Shown here one piece after another: positions 29,016 to 38,229 of a stretch of 64,000 nt of DNA (position 1 is the stretch's first letter; the number at the start of each line of letters is the position of its first letter). The notes below the pieces were generated by a model. It did no database searches, was not told the DNA's origin, and worked only from the letters and a program-made list of their open reading frames with translations. The stretch is taken from positions 1 to 64,000 of the forward strand of contig JBGATH010000008.1 in NCBI GenBank assembly GCA_044229235.1, read 5' to 3'. The DNA is from UKL13-2 sp044229235. GTDB taxonomy: Bacteria > Pseudomonadota > Gammaproteobacteria > Burkholderiales > Usitatibacteraceae. Position numbers and translations under genes: made by a program.

Positions 29016-29429
29016 TCAGCCGTTCTTCCGCTGAATCAAGTCCCAGAGATTGCCATACAGGTCGGCGAAAACCGCCACCGTGCCGTACGCTTCCTCTTTC
29101 GGTTCGCGCACAAAGCGGATGCCCTGCGACAGCATGCGCCGGTAGTCGCGCCAGAAATCATCGGTGCCCAGGAACAGGAACACGCGCCCGCCGGCCTGAT
29201 TGCCGACGAAGGGTTCCTGCTCGGGTTTGGACGCTTTTGCCAGCAGCAAAGTGCAGCCGCTGGCTCCCGCATCGCCCGGTGGCGCGACCACCACCCAGCG
29301 CTTGTCCTGCTCGGCAACGTAGCTGTCTTCAAGCAGCGTGAAGCCGAGCTTGTTGACGTAGAAGTCGATGGCCTCGTCGTAGTCGCGGACAACGAGCGCG
29401 ACGTGAATGATGGACTGCTTCATGGTCAC
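29016..29429 (-). CDS. VOC (glyoxalase/bleomycin-resistance) family protein
   Basis: This is a 137-aa single VOC domain of two beta-alpha-beta3 units: HVALVVRDYDEAIDFYVNKLGF at the start, and FVREPKEEAYGTVAVFADLYGNLWDLIQ at the end, where the last acidic residues and the N-terminal His are likely metal ligands. Family members catalyse isomerisation, dioxygenation or ring cleavage, and the substrate cannot be predicted. It lies 8 bp downstream of the Bug receptor gene and may share its transcript. Confidence 0.85.
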   Translation of the reverse strand: MTMKQSIIHVALVVRDYDEAIDFYVNKLGFTLLEDSYVAEQDKRWVVVAPPGDAGASGCTLLLAKASKPEQEPFVGNQAGGRVFLFLGTDDFWRDYRRMLSQGIRFVREPKEEAYGTVAVFADLYGNLWDLIQRKNG

Positions 29430-29436
29430 GCGGCAT

Positions 29437-30396
29437 TCATTCGGGCACGATCCCCGCCGCCTTCACAATCTTGCCCCAGCGCTGCGATTCACTCGCCTGA
29501 AATTTCGCCAGTTCGCCCGGCGAACCCGTAAACACGTCCGTACCCGTGCTGTTGTAAAAGGCCGAACCGGCGGCGCTTTGCGTTGCCTTGACCAGCAGCC
29601 GATTGAGTTTGTCGACTACCGCCGGCGGTGTATTGGCCGGCGCGTACGCCGCGAACCAGTAGGTCATTTCGTAGCCCGGCACGCCGGCTTCGCTGATGGT
29701 CGGTACATCCGGCGCCAGCGGCGAGCGCTTCGGGCTTGACACACCCAGCGCCCGCACCTTGCCGCCTTTGACCTGCGGCAGTCCGGTGGCGGTATCGGTG
29801 ATCATCATGTCGATCTGGCCGCCGATCAAGTCGGTGACGGCCAGCGTGTTGCTTTTGTAGGGTACGTGCAGCATCTGGATGCCGGTCACCTGCTGCAGCA
29901 ACTCGCCGGCGATGCGGCTGGAAGAACTGCCGCTGCCGAAAGTGAACTTGCCGGGCGATTTTTTCGCCAGCGCGATGAACTCACTGACTGAATTGGCCGG
30001 CACTTTCAGATTCACCACCATGATCTGGCCGCCGCGACCCAGTGCGGTAATCGGCGCGAAATCCTTCACCGGATCGTAGGGCAATGATTTGTAGAGATGT
30101 TCGTTGGCCGCGTGCGTGGTGTTGGTGGTGATGAGGATGGTGTAACCGTCCGGGGCTGCCTTCGCCACGGCCTGCGCGGCGATGAAGCCGCTGGCGCCCG
30201 GCTTGTTGTCGATGACCGCTGATTGCTTCGATTCGCTGGTAAAGCCGAGGCCGATGGCACGGGCCAGCTGGTCGGTCGCGGTGCCGGCGGCGAAGGGCAC
30301 GACGAATGTGACCGGCTTGGCGGGGAAGTCCTGCGCGTGGGCGCCGATCGCGAGGGCGGCGAGCGCGGCCAGAAACAACTGATGGAATCCTGTCAT
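29437..30396 (-). CDS. Bug-family periplasmic solute-binding receptor
   Basis: This 319-aa protein is of the tripartite tricarboxylate transporter receptor (TctC/Bug) family, greatly expanded in Burkholderiales and relatives. Signal peptide FLAALAALAIGAHAQ, then FPAKPVTFVVPFAAGTATDQLAR, the usual ligand-loop start. GQIDMMITDTATGLPQVKGGKVRALGV and FAAYAPANTPPAVVDKLN are diagnostic. GAGGAG precedes ATG at 30396. No TctA/TctB membrane genes are adjacent, as is common for orphan Bug receptors. Confidence 0.95.
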   Translation of the reverse strand: MTGFHQLFLAALAALAIGAHAQDFPAKPVTFVVPFAAGTATDQLARAIGLGFTSESKQSAVIDNKPGASGFIAAQAVAKAAPDGYTILITTNTTHAANEHLYKSLPYDPVKDFAPITALGRGGQIMVVNLKVPANSVSEFIALAKKSPGKFTFGSGSSSSRIAGELLQQVTGIQMLHVPYKSNTLAVTDLIGGQIDMMITDTATGLPQVKGGKVRALGVSSPKRSPLAPDVPTISEAGVPGYEMTYWFAAYAPANTPPAVVDKLNRLLVKATQSAAGSAFYNSTGTDVFTGSPGELAKFQASESQRWGKIVKAAGIVPE

Positions 30397-30466
30397 ATGT
30401 TTCTCCTCGGGCAGTAGGTTTGTGCGCACATTATGTCGTGCCGCCGGGAAACGCGACGGCGTCAGC

Positions 30467-30853
30467 CTATTCGGCAGACGCGAAATTCAATTCCACGCCA
30501 TTTCCCGCCGGATCGCTCAGGAACAGCTGGCAGATTGCGCTGTCCGGAATGTTGGCCTTGCGATACACGACGCCGCGTTGCTGGAGATGCCTCTCGAATG
30601 GGGCCAGGCCGTCGCAGGTGAACGCGACATGATCAAAGGTACCGTTGAGGTGCGGCGTGCGGGTTTCCGACGGTGGCGCCTCCACCAGATGCAGCACCGC
30701 CTGATCGCCCAGGTACAGCCAGTAGCCGGGAAAAGTGAATGGCGGGCGCGGACCGATGCGCATGCCGATGACGTCTACATAGAACCGGCACAAGGCCTCG
30801 GTCAGCGCATGATCGGCGCGCAGGTTGTAGTGGTTCAGGCCGAGTGCGGGCAT
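30467..30853 (-). CDS. VOC-family dioxygenase-like protein
   Basis: This protein is 128 aa. HYNLRADHALTEALCRFYVDVIGM opens a VOC domain, followed by YWLYLGDQAVLHLVEA and DHVAFTCDGLAPFERHLQQ, and FLSDPAGNGVELNF closes it. The two His residues and the terminal Glu fit the metal triad of this fold. It stands alone on the minus strand between the Bug receptor and the LytTR regulator. Confidence 0.85.
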   Translation of the reverse strand: MPALGLNHYNLRADHALTEALCRFYVDVIGMRIGPRPPFTFPGYWLYLGDQAVLHLVEAPPSETRTPHLNGTFDHVAFTCDGLAPFERHLQQRGVVYRKANIPDSAICQLFLSDPAGNGVELNFASAE

Positions 30854-30914
30854 GGGGTGATTCGGGGCAGCGTTTGGTCACCGGCGCGGCCGCCAGGAGT
30901 CTGTGAACTTTTCA

Positions 30915-31835
30915 TCATGAGAATCGCCGCAGGTTATCGCGGTAGCGCCGGCTGACTGGCACCACCACGCCGTCCCGCATCCTGGCACGCGCGTCGCCCG
31001 AGTCCATCGGCTCGATCTCCTGCACGCAATCGAGGTTGACGATGTAGCTGCGGTGCACCCGTACAAAGCGGCCGGGGTCGAGGCGCTCCTCGATCTCGCC
31101 CATGGTGGAGCGCAGCGGGTAATCGCGGTTGCGCACACGCATGTTGACGTAATTGCCCATGGCCTGCAGCCACTCCACCTCGGCAGCCGGCAACAGGAAT
31201 TCTTTGCCGAGCTTTCGTACCAGGAACCGCTCCGGGCGCTCGATCGATTCGACCGGCGGACCGGCGTCGGGTGCGGTGAGCAAACGCGCTTCGCCTTGCA
31301 GCCGCAACAGCAGCAGGCGATAAAAGAAGACGATGAGCAGGACGGTGGCGTAGGAACGCACGTCCTTCATGTATTCGTACATCAATTCGCGGGGCCAATT
31401 GCCGAAGTTGTACTCGGCGCCCTGCGTCAGGTACGCGGCCTTGCGCAGCGCCACCATGGCGACGACATGAATCACCGAGTACACGACCGTGGCCAAAAGG
31501 TGCCAGCGCAGGTTGCGGCGCCAAGTTGCAAATTGCAGCGGAAAGCGCCTTTCAACGGCAATCACCGCGGGCACCAGCGCCAGAATCACCAGGTGGCTGG
31601 TCCATTCCCAGACCACCGGTTCCCAGGCCGCGATGTTCAGGTGCATGCGACGGATATCCATCCACACCACCACGCTGTTGACGGCAGCCTGCAGGCACAA
31701 CAGCACAATCCAGAAACCGGGCTCGACGATATGCCGCCACGGCTGGTAACGCGTCAGCCAGTCCTGCGCGTCAAAGGACGGCGCGGTGGCGGGCAGTTGG
31801 GACCCCGGGATGGCGGGCAGGCTCGGTTCGGTCAT
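30915..31835 (-). CDS. Membrane-anchored LytTR-family transcriptional regulator
   Basis: This protein is 306 aa. The N-terminal half has about four TM helices (residues 38-60, 75-95, 110-130, 158-178). The C-terminal part (about 200-306) is a LytTR DNA-binding domain: FLVRKLGKEFLLPAAEVEWLQAMGNYVNMRV, then RSTMGEIEERLDPGRFVRVHRSYIVNLD, and PVSRRYRDNLR. It combines a membrane sensor with direct DNA binding, without receiver or kinase. Target genes are unknown; the divergent acyltransferase gene is the nearest candidate. Confidence 0.88.
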   Translation of the reverse strand: MTEPSLPAIPGSQLPATAPSFDAQDWLTRYQPWRHIVEPGFWIVLLCLQAAVNSVVVWMDIRRMHLNIAAWEPVVWEWTSHLVILALVPAVIAVERRFPLQFATWRRNLRWHLLATVVYSVIHVVAMVALRKAAYLTQGAEYNFGNWPRELMYEYMKDVRSYATVLLIVFFYRLLLLRLQGEARLLTAPDAGPPVESIERPERFLVRKLGKEFLLPAAEVEWLQAMGNYVNMRVRNRDYPLRSTMGEIEERLDPGRFVRVHRSYIVNLDCVQEIEPMDSGDARARMRDGVVVPVSRRYRDNLRRFS

Positions 31836-31990
31836 GGCGGGATTCTAGCTTTTGCACAGAGTAGGGCGGCGAAATCCGTCACCGCGATCCACCGCTTGTC
31901 ACTAATCGCCATCGAATCATCACTTTACGGTAGCGGCGGCGATGCGCGCCGACTAGTGTGGCGGCGTTTTCCACTTTCCCGGACCCGTCC

Positions 31991-33175
31991 ATGAACCGCC
32001 GCCACGACATCGATGCCTTGCGCGCCATTGCCTTCAGCCTGCTGATCCTTTACCACCTGGCCATGTTGTACGTGGCCGACTGGGGCTGGCATCTGAAGAG
32101 CAGCTATCTCTCCGACACGCTGCAGATCCCGATGCTGTTCCTGAACCGCTGGCGCATGGACCTGATTTTCCTGATCTCGGGGGTCTCGACGGCCATCATG
32201 CTCAACAAGACCAGTCTGGGCACCTTCCTGTCCCAACGCTCGTCGCGCCTGCTGCTGCCGCTGCTGTTCGGCATTGCCGTGGTGGTGCCGCTGCAACCGT
32301 ATTGCCAAGGAGTGGCCAATGGCCTGGTCGAGCCGGGATTCCTTCAGTTCCTCGGTCGCTACTACACCGGCTATCGCTGGCCGGCCAAGGCGTTCGACGG
32401 CTGGGAGTATGGATTCACCTGGAATCACCTCTGGTATCTGGTGTACCTGTGGTGCTACACGGTACTGCTGGTGATGCTGCAAAAGCCATTGGCGTCGCGT
32501 GCCGGGCGGGCATTGCGCGATGCCTTCCTCGATCTGCGCGGCTGGCGCTTGCTGGTGTGGCCGTTCGCGCCCTTGCTGGTTTACACCGTCACCCTGCAGC
32601 CGGCGTTTCCGAACACCAACGCGCTCATCAACGACTGGTACGCGCACGCCACCTATTTCACGGTGTTCCTCTACGGCTATTGGCTGGGCACCAACAGCGT
32701 TATCTGGGGGGAACTGGGGCGCCTGCGCAAACCGGCGCTGCTGCTGGCGCTGACGGCGTATGCGTTGTACGCCACAGCGCGTGCGTTCAGCAGCGACGAC
32801 AGTTCGCCTCAGCTGCTGCTCGCCATCTGGACCATGCGCAATCTGTATGTCTGGTCGGCGCTGTGCGCCATCCTCGGCTTCGCCTTCACCTACTTGAACA
32901 AGCCATTCCGCTGGCTGCCCTGGGCAACCGAATCGGTGTACCCCTGGTACATCCTGCACCAGAGCCTGATCGTGCTTATTGCCTACTGGCTGATGCCGCT
33001 GCAGGTCGGCCCGGTACTGGAGCCTCTGCTGGTAGGGGGCGGCACGGTGCTCGGCTGCTGGGCGCTCACCTCCGGGGTGATCGCGCGCGTCGACTGGCTG
33101 CGGCCGTTGTTTGGATTGAAGCCGCGCGGCGGCCGTCGAGCGGCGCCAACGGGAAATGTGCAGCAGGCGGCCTGA
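31991..33175 (+). CDS. Acyltransferase family 3 membrane protein
   Basis: This 394-aa protein has about ten TM helices. RHDIDALRAIAFSLLILYHL, with R and H residues, is the conserved N-terminal motif of the OafA/OpgC acyltransferase-3 family, which adds acyl groups to surface sugars or glucans. FNRWRMDLIFLISG-like LNRWRMDLIFLISGVS and WYILHQSLIVLIAYWL support this. The chosen ATG (31991) places the motif at residue 2. The 5-bp gap to the next, convergent gene leaves no room for a terminator. Confidence 0.9.
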   Translation: MNRRHDIDALRAIAFSLLILYHLAMLYVADWGWHLKSSYLSDTLQIPMLFLNRWRMDLIFLISGVSTAIMLNKTSLGTFLSQRSSRLLLPLLFGIAVVVPLQPYCQGVANGLVEPGFLQFLGRYYTGYRWPAKAFDGWEYGFTWNHLWYLVYLWCYTVLLVMLQKPLASRAGRALRDAFLDLRGWRLLVWPFAPLLVYTVTLQPAFPNTNALINDWYAHATYFTVFLYGYWLGTNSVIWGELGRLRKPALLLALTAYALYATARAFSSDDSSPQLLLAIWTMRNLYVWSALCAILGFAFTYLNKPFRWLPWATESVYPWYILHQSLIVLIAYWLMPLQVGPVLEPLLVGGGTVLGCWALTSGVIARVDWLRPLFGLKPRGGRRAAPTGNVQQAA

Positions 33176-33179
33176 TTGG

Positions 33180-34445
33180 TCAGTGCGTCCCAAACCGGCG
33201 CTGCGCGTAAATGCCCAATCCGGTTGCGACGCTGGAGAACCGGTCGCCGGTCACGCGCTGCGCATTCGGAAACAGCCCGGCAATTTCACTGGTGAGGAAC
33301 TGCAGGCCGGTCGAGCCACCGGTGAAGTACACCGCCCCCACATCTTCGCGCGCCAGTCCGGCCTGGCGCAGCGTTTCGGCAGCAGTATCGACGATGCGCT
33401 GCACGCGATCCTGCAACGCGGCGGCCTGCTGGGTTTCGGTGAACGGCACGAACAGCGCCTCTTCAACCTGCGCCAGGTCGATGCGCGCCTTGCCGGTCAT
33501 GGCGACATCGATCTTGGCCTGCTCGGCCAGCGCCGCCAGGTGGTGGCCGAGCCGCCGGGTGACGACGGACATCAGCCGGCGGTACTTCACCAGGTCGGCA
33601 TACATGCTGATCATCTCCCGCAACTCGATGACGCGGTTGTGACTGTAGACGGTGTTGATCAGGTGCCAGGTGGCGAGATCGAAATAGACCTTTCCGGGTA
33701 CGCGCCGACCGCCGGGGCCGAGTGAACCAAAGCCCAGCGCCGGCATGATCGCGGCCAGGTTCACCGATTGGTCGAAGTCGGTGCCGGCGACGTGGATGCC
33801 GTGGTTGGCGAGGATATCGTCGTGCCGGTCGAGGTGCGCGTGCCGCGCCGGGCCGACTTTCACCAGCGAGAAGTCCGAGGTGCCGCCGCCGATGTCGGCG
33901 ACCAGCACGATCTGTTCGCCGGTAATGGTCGATTCGTAATCCAGCGAAGCCGCGATCGGCTCGAACTGGAACGCGACTTCGGCAAAGCCGGCGAAGCGCG
34001 CGGCGCTCTCCAGCGAGGCCTGCGCCTTGGCGTCGCGCTCATCATTGCCGTCGACGAACCAGACCGGCCTGCCGATGATGGCGCGGGTAAGGGGGCCGCC
34101 GTGCTGCGCCTCGGCCTCGCGCTTCAGGTGCTTCAGGTAGCCCACCACCACGTCGAGGTAGCGGATGCTGATGCCGTGGCCGATTTCGGTGGTCTGCTCC
34201 ATCAGGTCCGAACCGAGGATGCTTTTGATGGAACGCATGAGGCGGCCGTCGTAGCCATCAACATAGGCGGCCACCGCCTCGTGGCCGAAGCAACGCGATT
34301 CGTACTCGGCGTTGTAGAAAACCGCCGTGGGCATGGTGCGATAGCCCGGCTCGAGTTCAACGAGGCGCATGCCATCGCCTTGCGGGATGGCGATGGCCGA
34401 GTTGGAGGTGCCGAAGTCGATGGCGCAGAAGTCAGGCAGTGGCAT
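33180..34445 (-). CDS. Hsp70-family (YegD-like) ATPase
   Basis: This 421-aa protein is an actin-fold nucleotide-binding domain of the Hsp70 superfamily, without a substrate-binding domain. Phosphate-1 motif CAIDFGTSNSAIAI (about residue 7), phosphate-2 VLVADIGGGTSDFSLVKV (about 200) and adenosine motif VYFTGGSTGLQFL (about 380) are all present. This length and architecture match YegD-type putative chaperones. ATG at 34445 gives the canonical start; the longer reading from 34631 runs through the palindromic repeat and is not a real N-terminus. Confidence 0.92.
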   Translation of the reverse strand: MPLPDFCAIDFGTSNSAIAIPQGDGMRLVELEPGYRTMPTAVFYNAEYESRCFGHEAVAAYVDGYDGRLMRSIKSILGSDLMEQTTEIGHGISIRYLDVVVGYLKHLKREAEAQHGGPLTRAIIGRPVWFVDGNDERDAKAQASLESAARFAGFAEVAFQFEPIAASLDYESTITGEQIVLVADIGGGTSDFSLVKVGPARHAHLDRHDDILANHGIHVAGTDFDQSVNLAAIMPALGFGSLGPGGRRVPGKVYFDLATWHLINTVYSHNRVIELREMISMYADLVKYRRLMSVVTRRLGHHLAALAEQAKIDVAMTGKARIDLAQVEEALFVPFTETQQAAALQDRVQRIVDTAAETLRQAGLAREDVGAVYFTGGSTGLQFLTSEIAGLFPNAQRVTGDRFSSVATGLGIYAQRRFGTH

Positions 34446-34551
34446 GCGCAGGTGGGCCAGGCGGGTTGGCTGGAGAGGGCCGCGGATTATAGCGACAAAC
34501 CCCGGCGCCCGTGAGCGCCGAGGCGTATCGGCGGCACCCACACGAAATTGC

Positions 34552-34617
34552 AAACACCAGCACTGGCGCGGCGTTCGAGACACTTTTGCCCTGGAAGGCG
34601 CGCCAGTGCTGGTGTTT
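34552..34617. repeat. Palindromic interspersed repeat, copy A (best preserved)
   Basis: A perfect 19-bp inverted repeat: left arm AAACACCAGCACTGGCGCG at 34552-34570 and its exact complement at 34599-34617, separated by 28 bp containing TTTTGCCCTGGAAGG. It lies between the divergent hsp70-like and diguanylate cyclase genes. Confidence 0.92.
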
Positions 34618-34667
34618 AACACTTCCGACAATTTTGACGAAGCCAGCCGCGTAGCGCACCATTCGGC

Positions 34668-35678
34668 ATGGCCTCCGTGACACCGCCTACCAGTCAGCTA
34701 TCTGCAGACGCCGGCACCGATCCGCTTGCCGCACACCGTCCGCGCATCATGTATCCGCTCGCCGCAGCGGGCGCGGTGTTCTTCTTTCCGATGGCCGTGG
34801 TGAATTTCGTCAATGGCAATTTGATCCTCGGCGCGCTGACGCTGCTGGTCGTGGCCATGCTCGCCATCAACGCGCTGGCCTATTATCGAAAACGCAGTCC
34901 GCCGATTCCGGACGCATGGATGGTTCCGCCAGGTGTGGCCGGATACCTGACCGCGCTGCTGGCCAACGGCATGTACGGCGCGATCTGGTCATTCCCCATC
35001 ATGCTGTTCCTGTATTTCGTGATGCCGCGGCGGCTGGCCGTGGCACTGAGCCTGCTGATGTGGATTGCCTCCACCGCAGTGGTGTTCGTGAGCGTCTCGC
35101 CGGCACTTGCCGCACGCTTGTGTCTCGCGCTGCTGCTCACCATGGTCATCATCAACGTCACATTGAACGTCATTGCCGACCTGCACCGACGCACGCATGC
35201 GCAGGCCATTACCGATGCGCTGACCGGTGCCTACAACCGCCGCCACATGGATGCCTGCCTGCGCGAAGCGATGCAGCGTTTTCAGCGCAATGCGGCGCCG
35301 GCCACCATCCTGCTGTTCGACATCGACCATTTCAAGGACATCAACGACCTGCACGGTCATGCCACGGGCGATGCGGTCCTGTGCCAGATCGTGCAATTGA
35401 TATCCGGCCGCGCACGCAGCCTGGATCGCCTGTTTCGCATGGGCGGCGAGGAGTTCCTGCTGCTGCTGCCGGACACGCGCCTCAATGACGGCTTGGTCGT
35501 CGGTGAAGCCGTGCGTCGTGCGGTGGTGTCCGCGACCTGGCCGGAACAGACGCCGGTATCGGTGAGCGTGGGGGTGAGTGAATTTGCCCCGGGCGAGAAC
35601 TGCGATGACTGGCTCAAGCGCGCGGATATGGCGCTTTACCGAGCCAAGCAAAGCGGGCGCAATCGCGTGGTCGGTTGA
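34668..35678 (+). CDS. Membrane diguanylate cyclase (GGDEF)
   Basis: This protein is 336 aa. The N-terminal 170 residues hold about six TM helices, and the C-terminal domain is GGDEF. Active site RMGGEEFLLLLP (about 258) with the inhibitory I-site RSLD five residues upstream. DALTGAYNRRHMD begins the domain and FDIDHFKDIND carries the metal-binding Asp residues. An active cyclic di-GMP synthase with product feedback is expected. The TM region resembles no sensor domain that could be named. It is single-gene, divergent from the hsp70-like gene. Confidence 0.93.
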   Translation: MASVTPPTSQLSADAGTDPLAAHRPRIMYPLAAAGAVFFFPMAVVNFVNGNLILGALTLLVVAMLAINALAYYRKRSPPIPDAWMVPPGVAGYLTALLANGMYGAIWSFPIMLFLYFVMPRRLAVALSLLMWIASTAVVFVSVSPALAARLCLALLLTMVIINVTLNVIADLHRRTHAQAITDALTGAYNRRHMDACLREAMQRFQRNAAPATILLFDIDHFKDINDLHGHATGDAVLCQIVQLISGRARSLDRLFRMGGEEFLLLLPDTRLNDGLVVGEAVRRAVVSATWPEQTPVSVSVGVSEFAPGENCDDWLKRADMALYRAKQSGRNRVVG

Positions 35679-35751
35679 GTTGGCGCGCTGCTTGTGGAAA
35701 GAGCGGCGGCGCATTCCTGCACCAGGCATCGCGCCGCCGCTCTTGCAGCAA

Positions 35752-36645
35752 CTAGGCTGCGCGCAGGTGTTTCGTGAAGAAATCCACCGTGCGTTTCCAG
35801 GCCAGTTCTGCCGCCGCCTTGTCAAAACGCGGCGTGGTGTCATTGAGAAAGCCGTGCTGGGTTCCCGGGTACATGTGCATCTCGTACTTCACGCCCGCCG
35901 CCTTGAGCGCCGTTTCATAGGCTGGCCAGCCGGCGTTGATGCGTTCGTCCTTTTCGGCATACTGGATCATCAGCGGTGACTTGATTTTTGCCGCGTCCTC
36001 GGCCTTGGGCTGGCCGCCGTAGAACGGCACGGCCGCGGCCAGGTCAGGAATCTGCGTGGCCAGCATGTTGACGATGCTGCCGCCGTAGCAGAAGCCGACC
36101 GCGCCGACTTTTCCGCTGCATTCGGGCATGGCTTTGACGAACTTGGCGGCGGCGATGAAATCCGCCCGGCACTTGGCCTGGTCAAGCTTGCCGAACAATT
36201 CGCGCGCCTTGTCCTCGTCGCCGGGATAGCCACCCAGCGGGAACAGTGCGTCAGGGGCGAAGGTGATGAATCCTTCCAGCGCCAGGCGCCGGGCAACATC
36301 TTCGGTGTGCGGGTTCAGGCCGCGGTTTTCGTGCACCACCACCACGCCCGGCAGTTTGCCCGCATGCTTGGCCGGCATCACCAGGTAGCCCTTCATCTTG
36401 CCGTAGTCGTCCGGGGAGCCATATTCCACATACTTCGTAGTGAGCCGCGCGTCATCGGGCTTGATTTGCTGGGCTTCGGCGAATTTCGGGTTAAGCATTT
36501 CCAGCAATGCGGTCGCGGAGACGCCGGCAGCCGTGTAGCGGGCGGCATCGTTCAGGAAACCGCGGCGATCGATGATGCCGTGCACGTATTTGTCGAACAA
36601 CTTCATTACCTCGGGGTGGAAATCGTTGGCGGTCAGGCGTGACAT
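35752..36645 (-). CDS. Dienelactone hydrolase family protein with Tat-like leader
   Basis: This 297-aa protein has an alpha/beta hydrolase fold with Cys nucleophile in VGFCYGGS (about 176), acid in YAEKDERI and His in GTQHGFLND, as in dienelactone hydrolases and carboxymethylenebutenolidases. The N-terminus has RRGFLNDAARYTAAGVSATALLEML, a weak twin-arginine-like leader, suggesting export. GAGGAG lies 7 bp before ATG at 36645. It is not linked to an aromatic catabolic operon, though a Rieske oxygenase gene is divergent from it. Confidence 0.9.
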   Translation of the reverse strand: MSRLTANDFHPEVMKLFDKYVHGIIDRRGFLNDAARYTAAGVSATALLEMLNPKFAEAQQIKPDDARLTTKYVEYGSPDDYGKMKGYLVMPAKHAGKLPGVVVVHENRGLNPHTEDVARRLALEGFITFAPDALFPLGGYPGDEDKARELFGKLDQAKCRADFIAAAKFVKAMPECSGKVGAVGFCYGGSIVNMLATQIPDLAAAVPFYGGQPKAEDAAKIKSPLMIQYAEKDERINAGWPAYETALKAAGVKYEMHMYPGTQHGFLNDTTPRFDKAAAELAWKRTVDFFTKHLRAA

Positions 36646-36879
36646 GGAAGGCTCCTCGAATTGTTGCGGGTGATGGGTCGCGGGATCAAAACAGTACAAG
36701 GTGTGGCGCCGAAGGGGTTGCGGCAAAACCGGCGGGATCAGGGCGTGCAGCAGTTTCCTTGAAGCCGCCCCGGTGAACAAGTATTGAAAGATTTCCGCTC
36801 CCAGGAAAAGTTCCGCAGGATGGTGCGGCTGCGCGCCAGTGAAAGACCAGCGCGGTGCTAGAGTGGTGGCAACGAAGCC

Positions 36880-38037
36880 ATGTCTCCCACGGCCAGCCAC
36901 GCGATGACCAGACGATACACCGTCGACCCGGATATCACCCTTGCCGCCACGCTGCCCGGCGCGTTTTACCACGACCCGCTGATCCACGCCCAACTCCAGT
37001 CCGCGGTGTTTTCACGCACCTGGCAATGGATTGGCGACACCGCCGACGTTGCCGAACCGGGGTCGCTGTCGCCGCGCGACCTGCTGCCGGGCCTGCTGGA
37101 TGAGCCGCTGTTGCTGGCGCGCGACGCGGGCGGCGCGCTGCGCTGCCTCTCGAATGTGTGCACCCATCGCGGCAACCTGCTGGTCGCGGCGCCCTGCAAG
37201 GCCGAGCAGATCCGCTGCGGCTACCATTCGCGGCGCTTCGATCTGCGTGGACGCATGACCTTCATGCCGGAATTTCGCGAGGCCCGGAATTTTCCGTCCC
37301 CGCAGGACGACCTGCCGCAGGTGCCGATGGGGCTGTGGCAGGGCCATGCTTTTGCCGCGCTCAGGCCCGCCATGCCGCTGGAGGCGGTATTGGCGGACGT
37401 GCTTGCGCGTCTGCCGATCATGCCGATCGAACGCTTTGCGGCTGATCGCACGCGTGACCGGGACTACGTCATTCATGCCAACTGGGCGCTGTATGTCGAG
37501 AACTACCTGGAAGGATTCCACATACCGTTCGTGCATGCCGGACTCAACCAGGTAGTGGATTACGCCACCTATTCAACCGAACTCTATCGCCATGCCAGCC
37601 TGCAGCTGGCGCTGGCAAAGGAGGGCGAAGTTGCATTCGACGCCCCGGCAGCACAGGACGCGGGCAAGCGCATCGCAGCGTATTACTGGTGGGTCTTTCC
37701 CAACCTCATGCTCAATTTCTATCCCTGGGGCCTGTCGCTGAATCTCGTCCAGCCGGAGGCGATCGATCGCACCCGCGTGCTGTTTCGCAGTTACGTGTGG
37801 GATGCGGCCAAGCGCGATGCCGGTGCCGGTGCGGCACTGCACCAGGTGGAAATGGAAGATGAGGCCATTGTGCAGGCGGTGCAACGTGGCACCCGCGCCC
37901 GCGCCTACGTCACTGGCCGTTATTCGCCGACACGCGAACAGGGCACGCACCACTTCCACCGGTTGCTATGCGAGTTCCTCGGCGCTGCCGCGCCGGCCAA
38001 CTCGCCGGGCGGCATGATGGACGACGCCGAGCGCTGA
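36880..38037 (+). CDS. Rieske aromatic-ring-hydroxylating oxygenase, alpha subunit
   Basis: This 385-aa protein has a Rieske [2Fe-2S] domain with ligands CTHRG and CGYHSR (about residues 92-115). A catalytic mononuclear iron site follows: NYLEGFHIPFVH (about 207-218), with the third ligand Asp likely near MEDEAI (about 327). It resembles choline/carnitine monooxygenase or ring-hydroxylating oxygenases. No beta subunit, ferredoxin or reductase gene is adjacent, so the electron partner is unknown. An alternative ATG lies at 36904. Confidence 0.88.
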   Translation: MSPTASHAMTRRYTVDPDITLAATLPGAFYHDPLIHAQLQSAVFSRTWQWIGDTADVAEPGSLSPRDLLPGLLDEPLLLARDAGGALRCLSNVCTHRGNLLVAAPCKAEQIRCGYHSRRFDLRGRMTFMPEFREARNFPSPQDDLPQVPMGLWQGHAFAALRPAMPLEAVLADVLARLPIMPIERFAADRTRDRDYVIHANWALYVENYLEGFHIPFVHAGLNQVVDYATYSTELYRHASLQLALAKEGEVAFDAPAAQDAGKRIAAYYWWVFPNLMLNFYPWGLSLNLVQPEAIDRTRVLFRSYVWDAAKRDAGAGAALHQVEMEDEAIVQAVQRGTRARAYVTGRYSPTREQGTHHFHRLLCEFLGAAAPANSPGGMMDDAER

Positions 38038-38229
38038 GCACTGAGCACCGCTGGAACCGGCGATACGCGCGTCTGCCTGCGCCTGACCGTCGCCGTCCGG
38101 CGACAAGCCTGATCCGATAATTTCTCGCTGTGTGCGCCGGCTCACAGAACAGAACCTGCCGATGTGCGATGGTCCTGACATCAGGACTGCCGATCAGAGC
38201 AGCCGCTTCAAGACACCTTCGGAACGGGA

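Noticed and set aside
31925..33193. 422-codon minus-strand ORF opposite the acyltransferase gene
   Set aside because: Gln/Arg-rich antisense composition, no motif, and the acyltransferase is unambiguous.
34446..34631. N-terminal extension of the Hsp70-like protein
   Set aside because: It is the translated palindromic repeat; the canonical start is at 34445.
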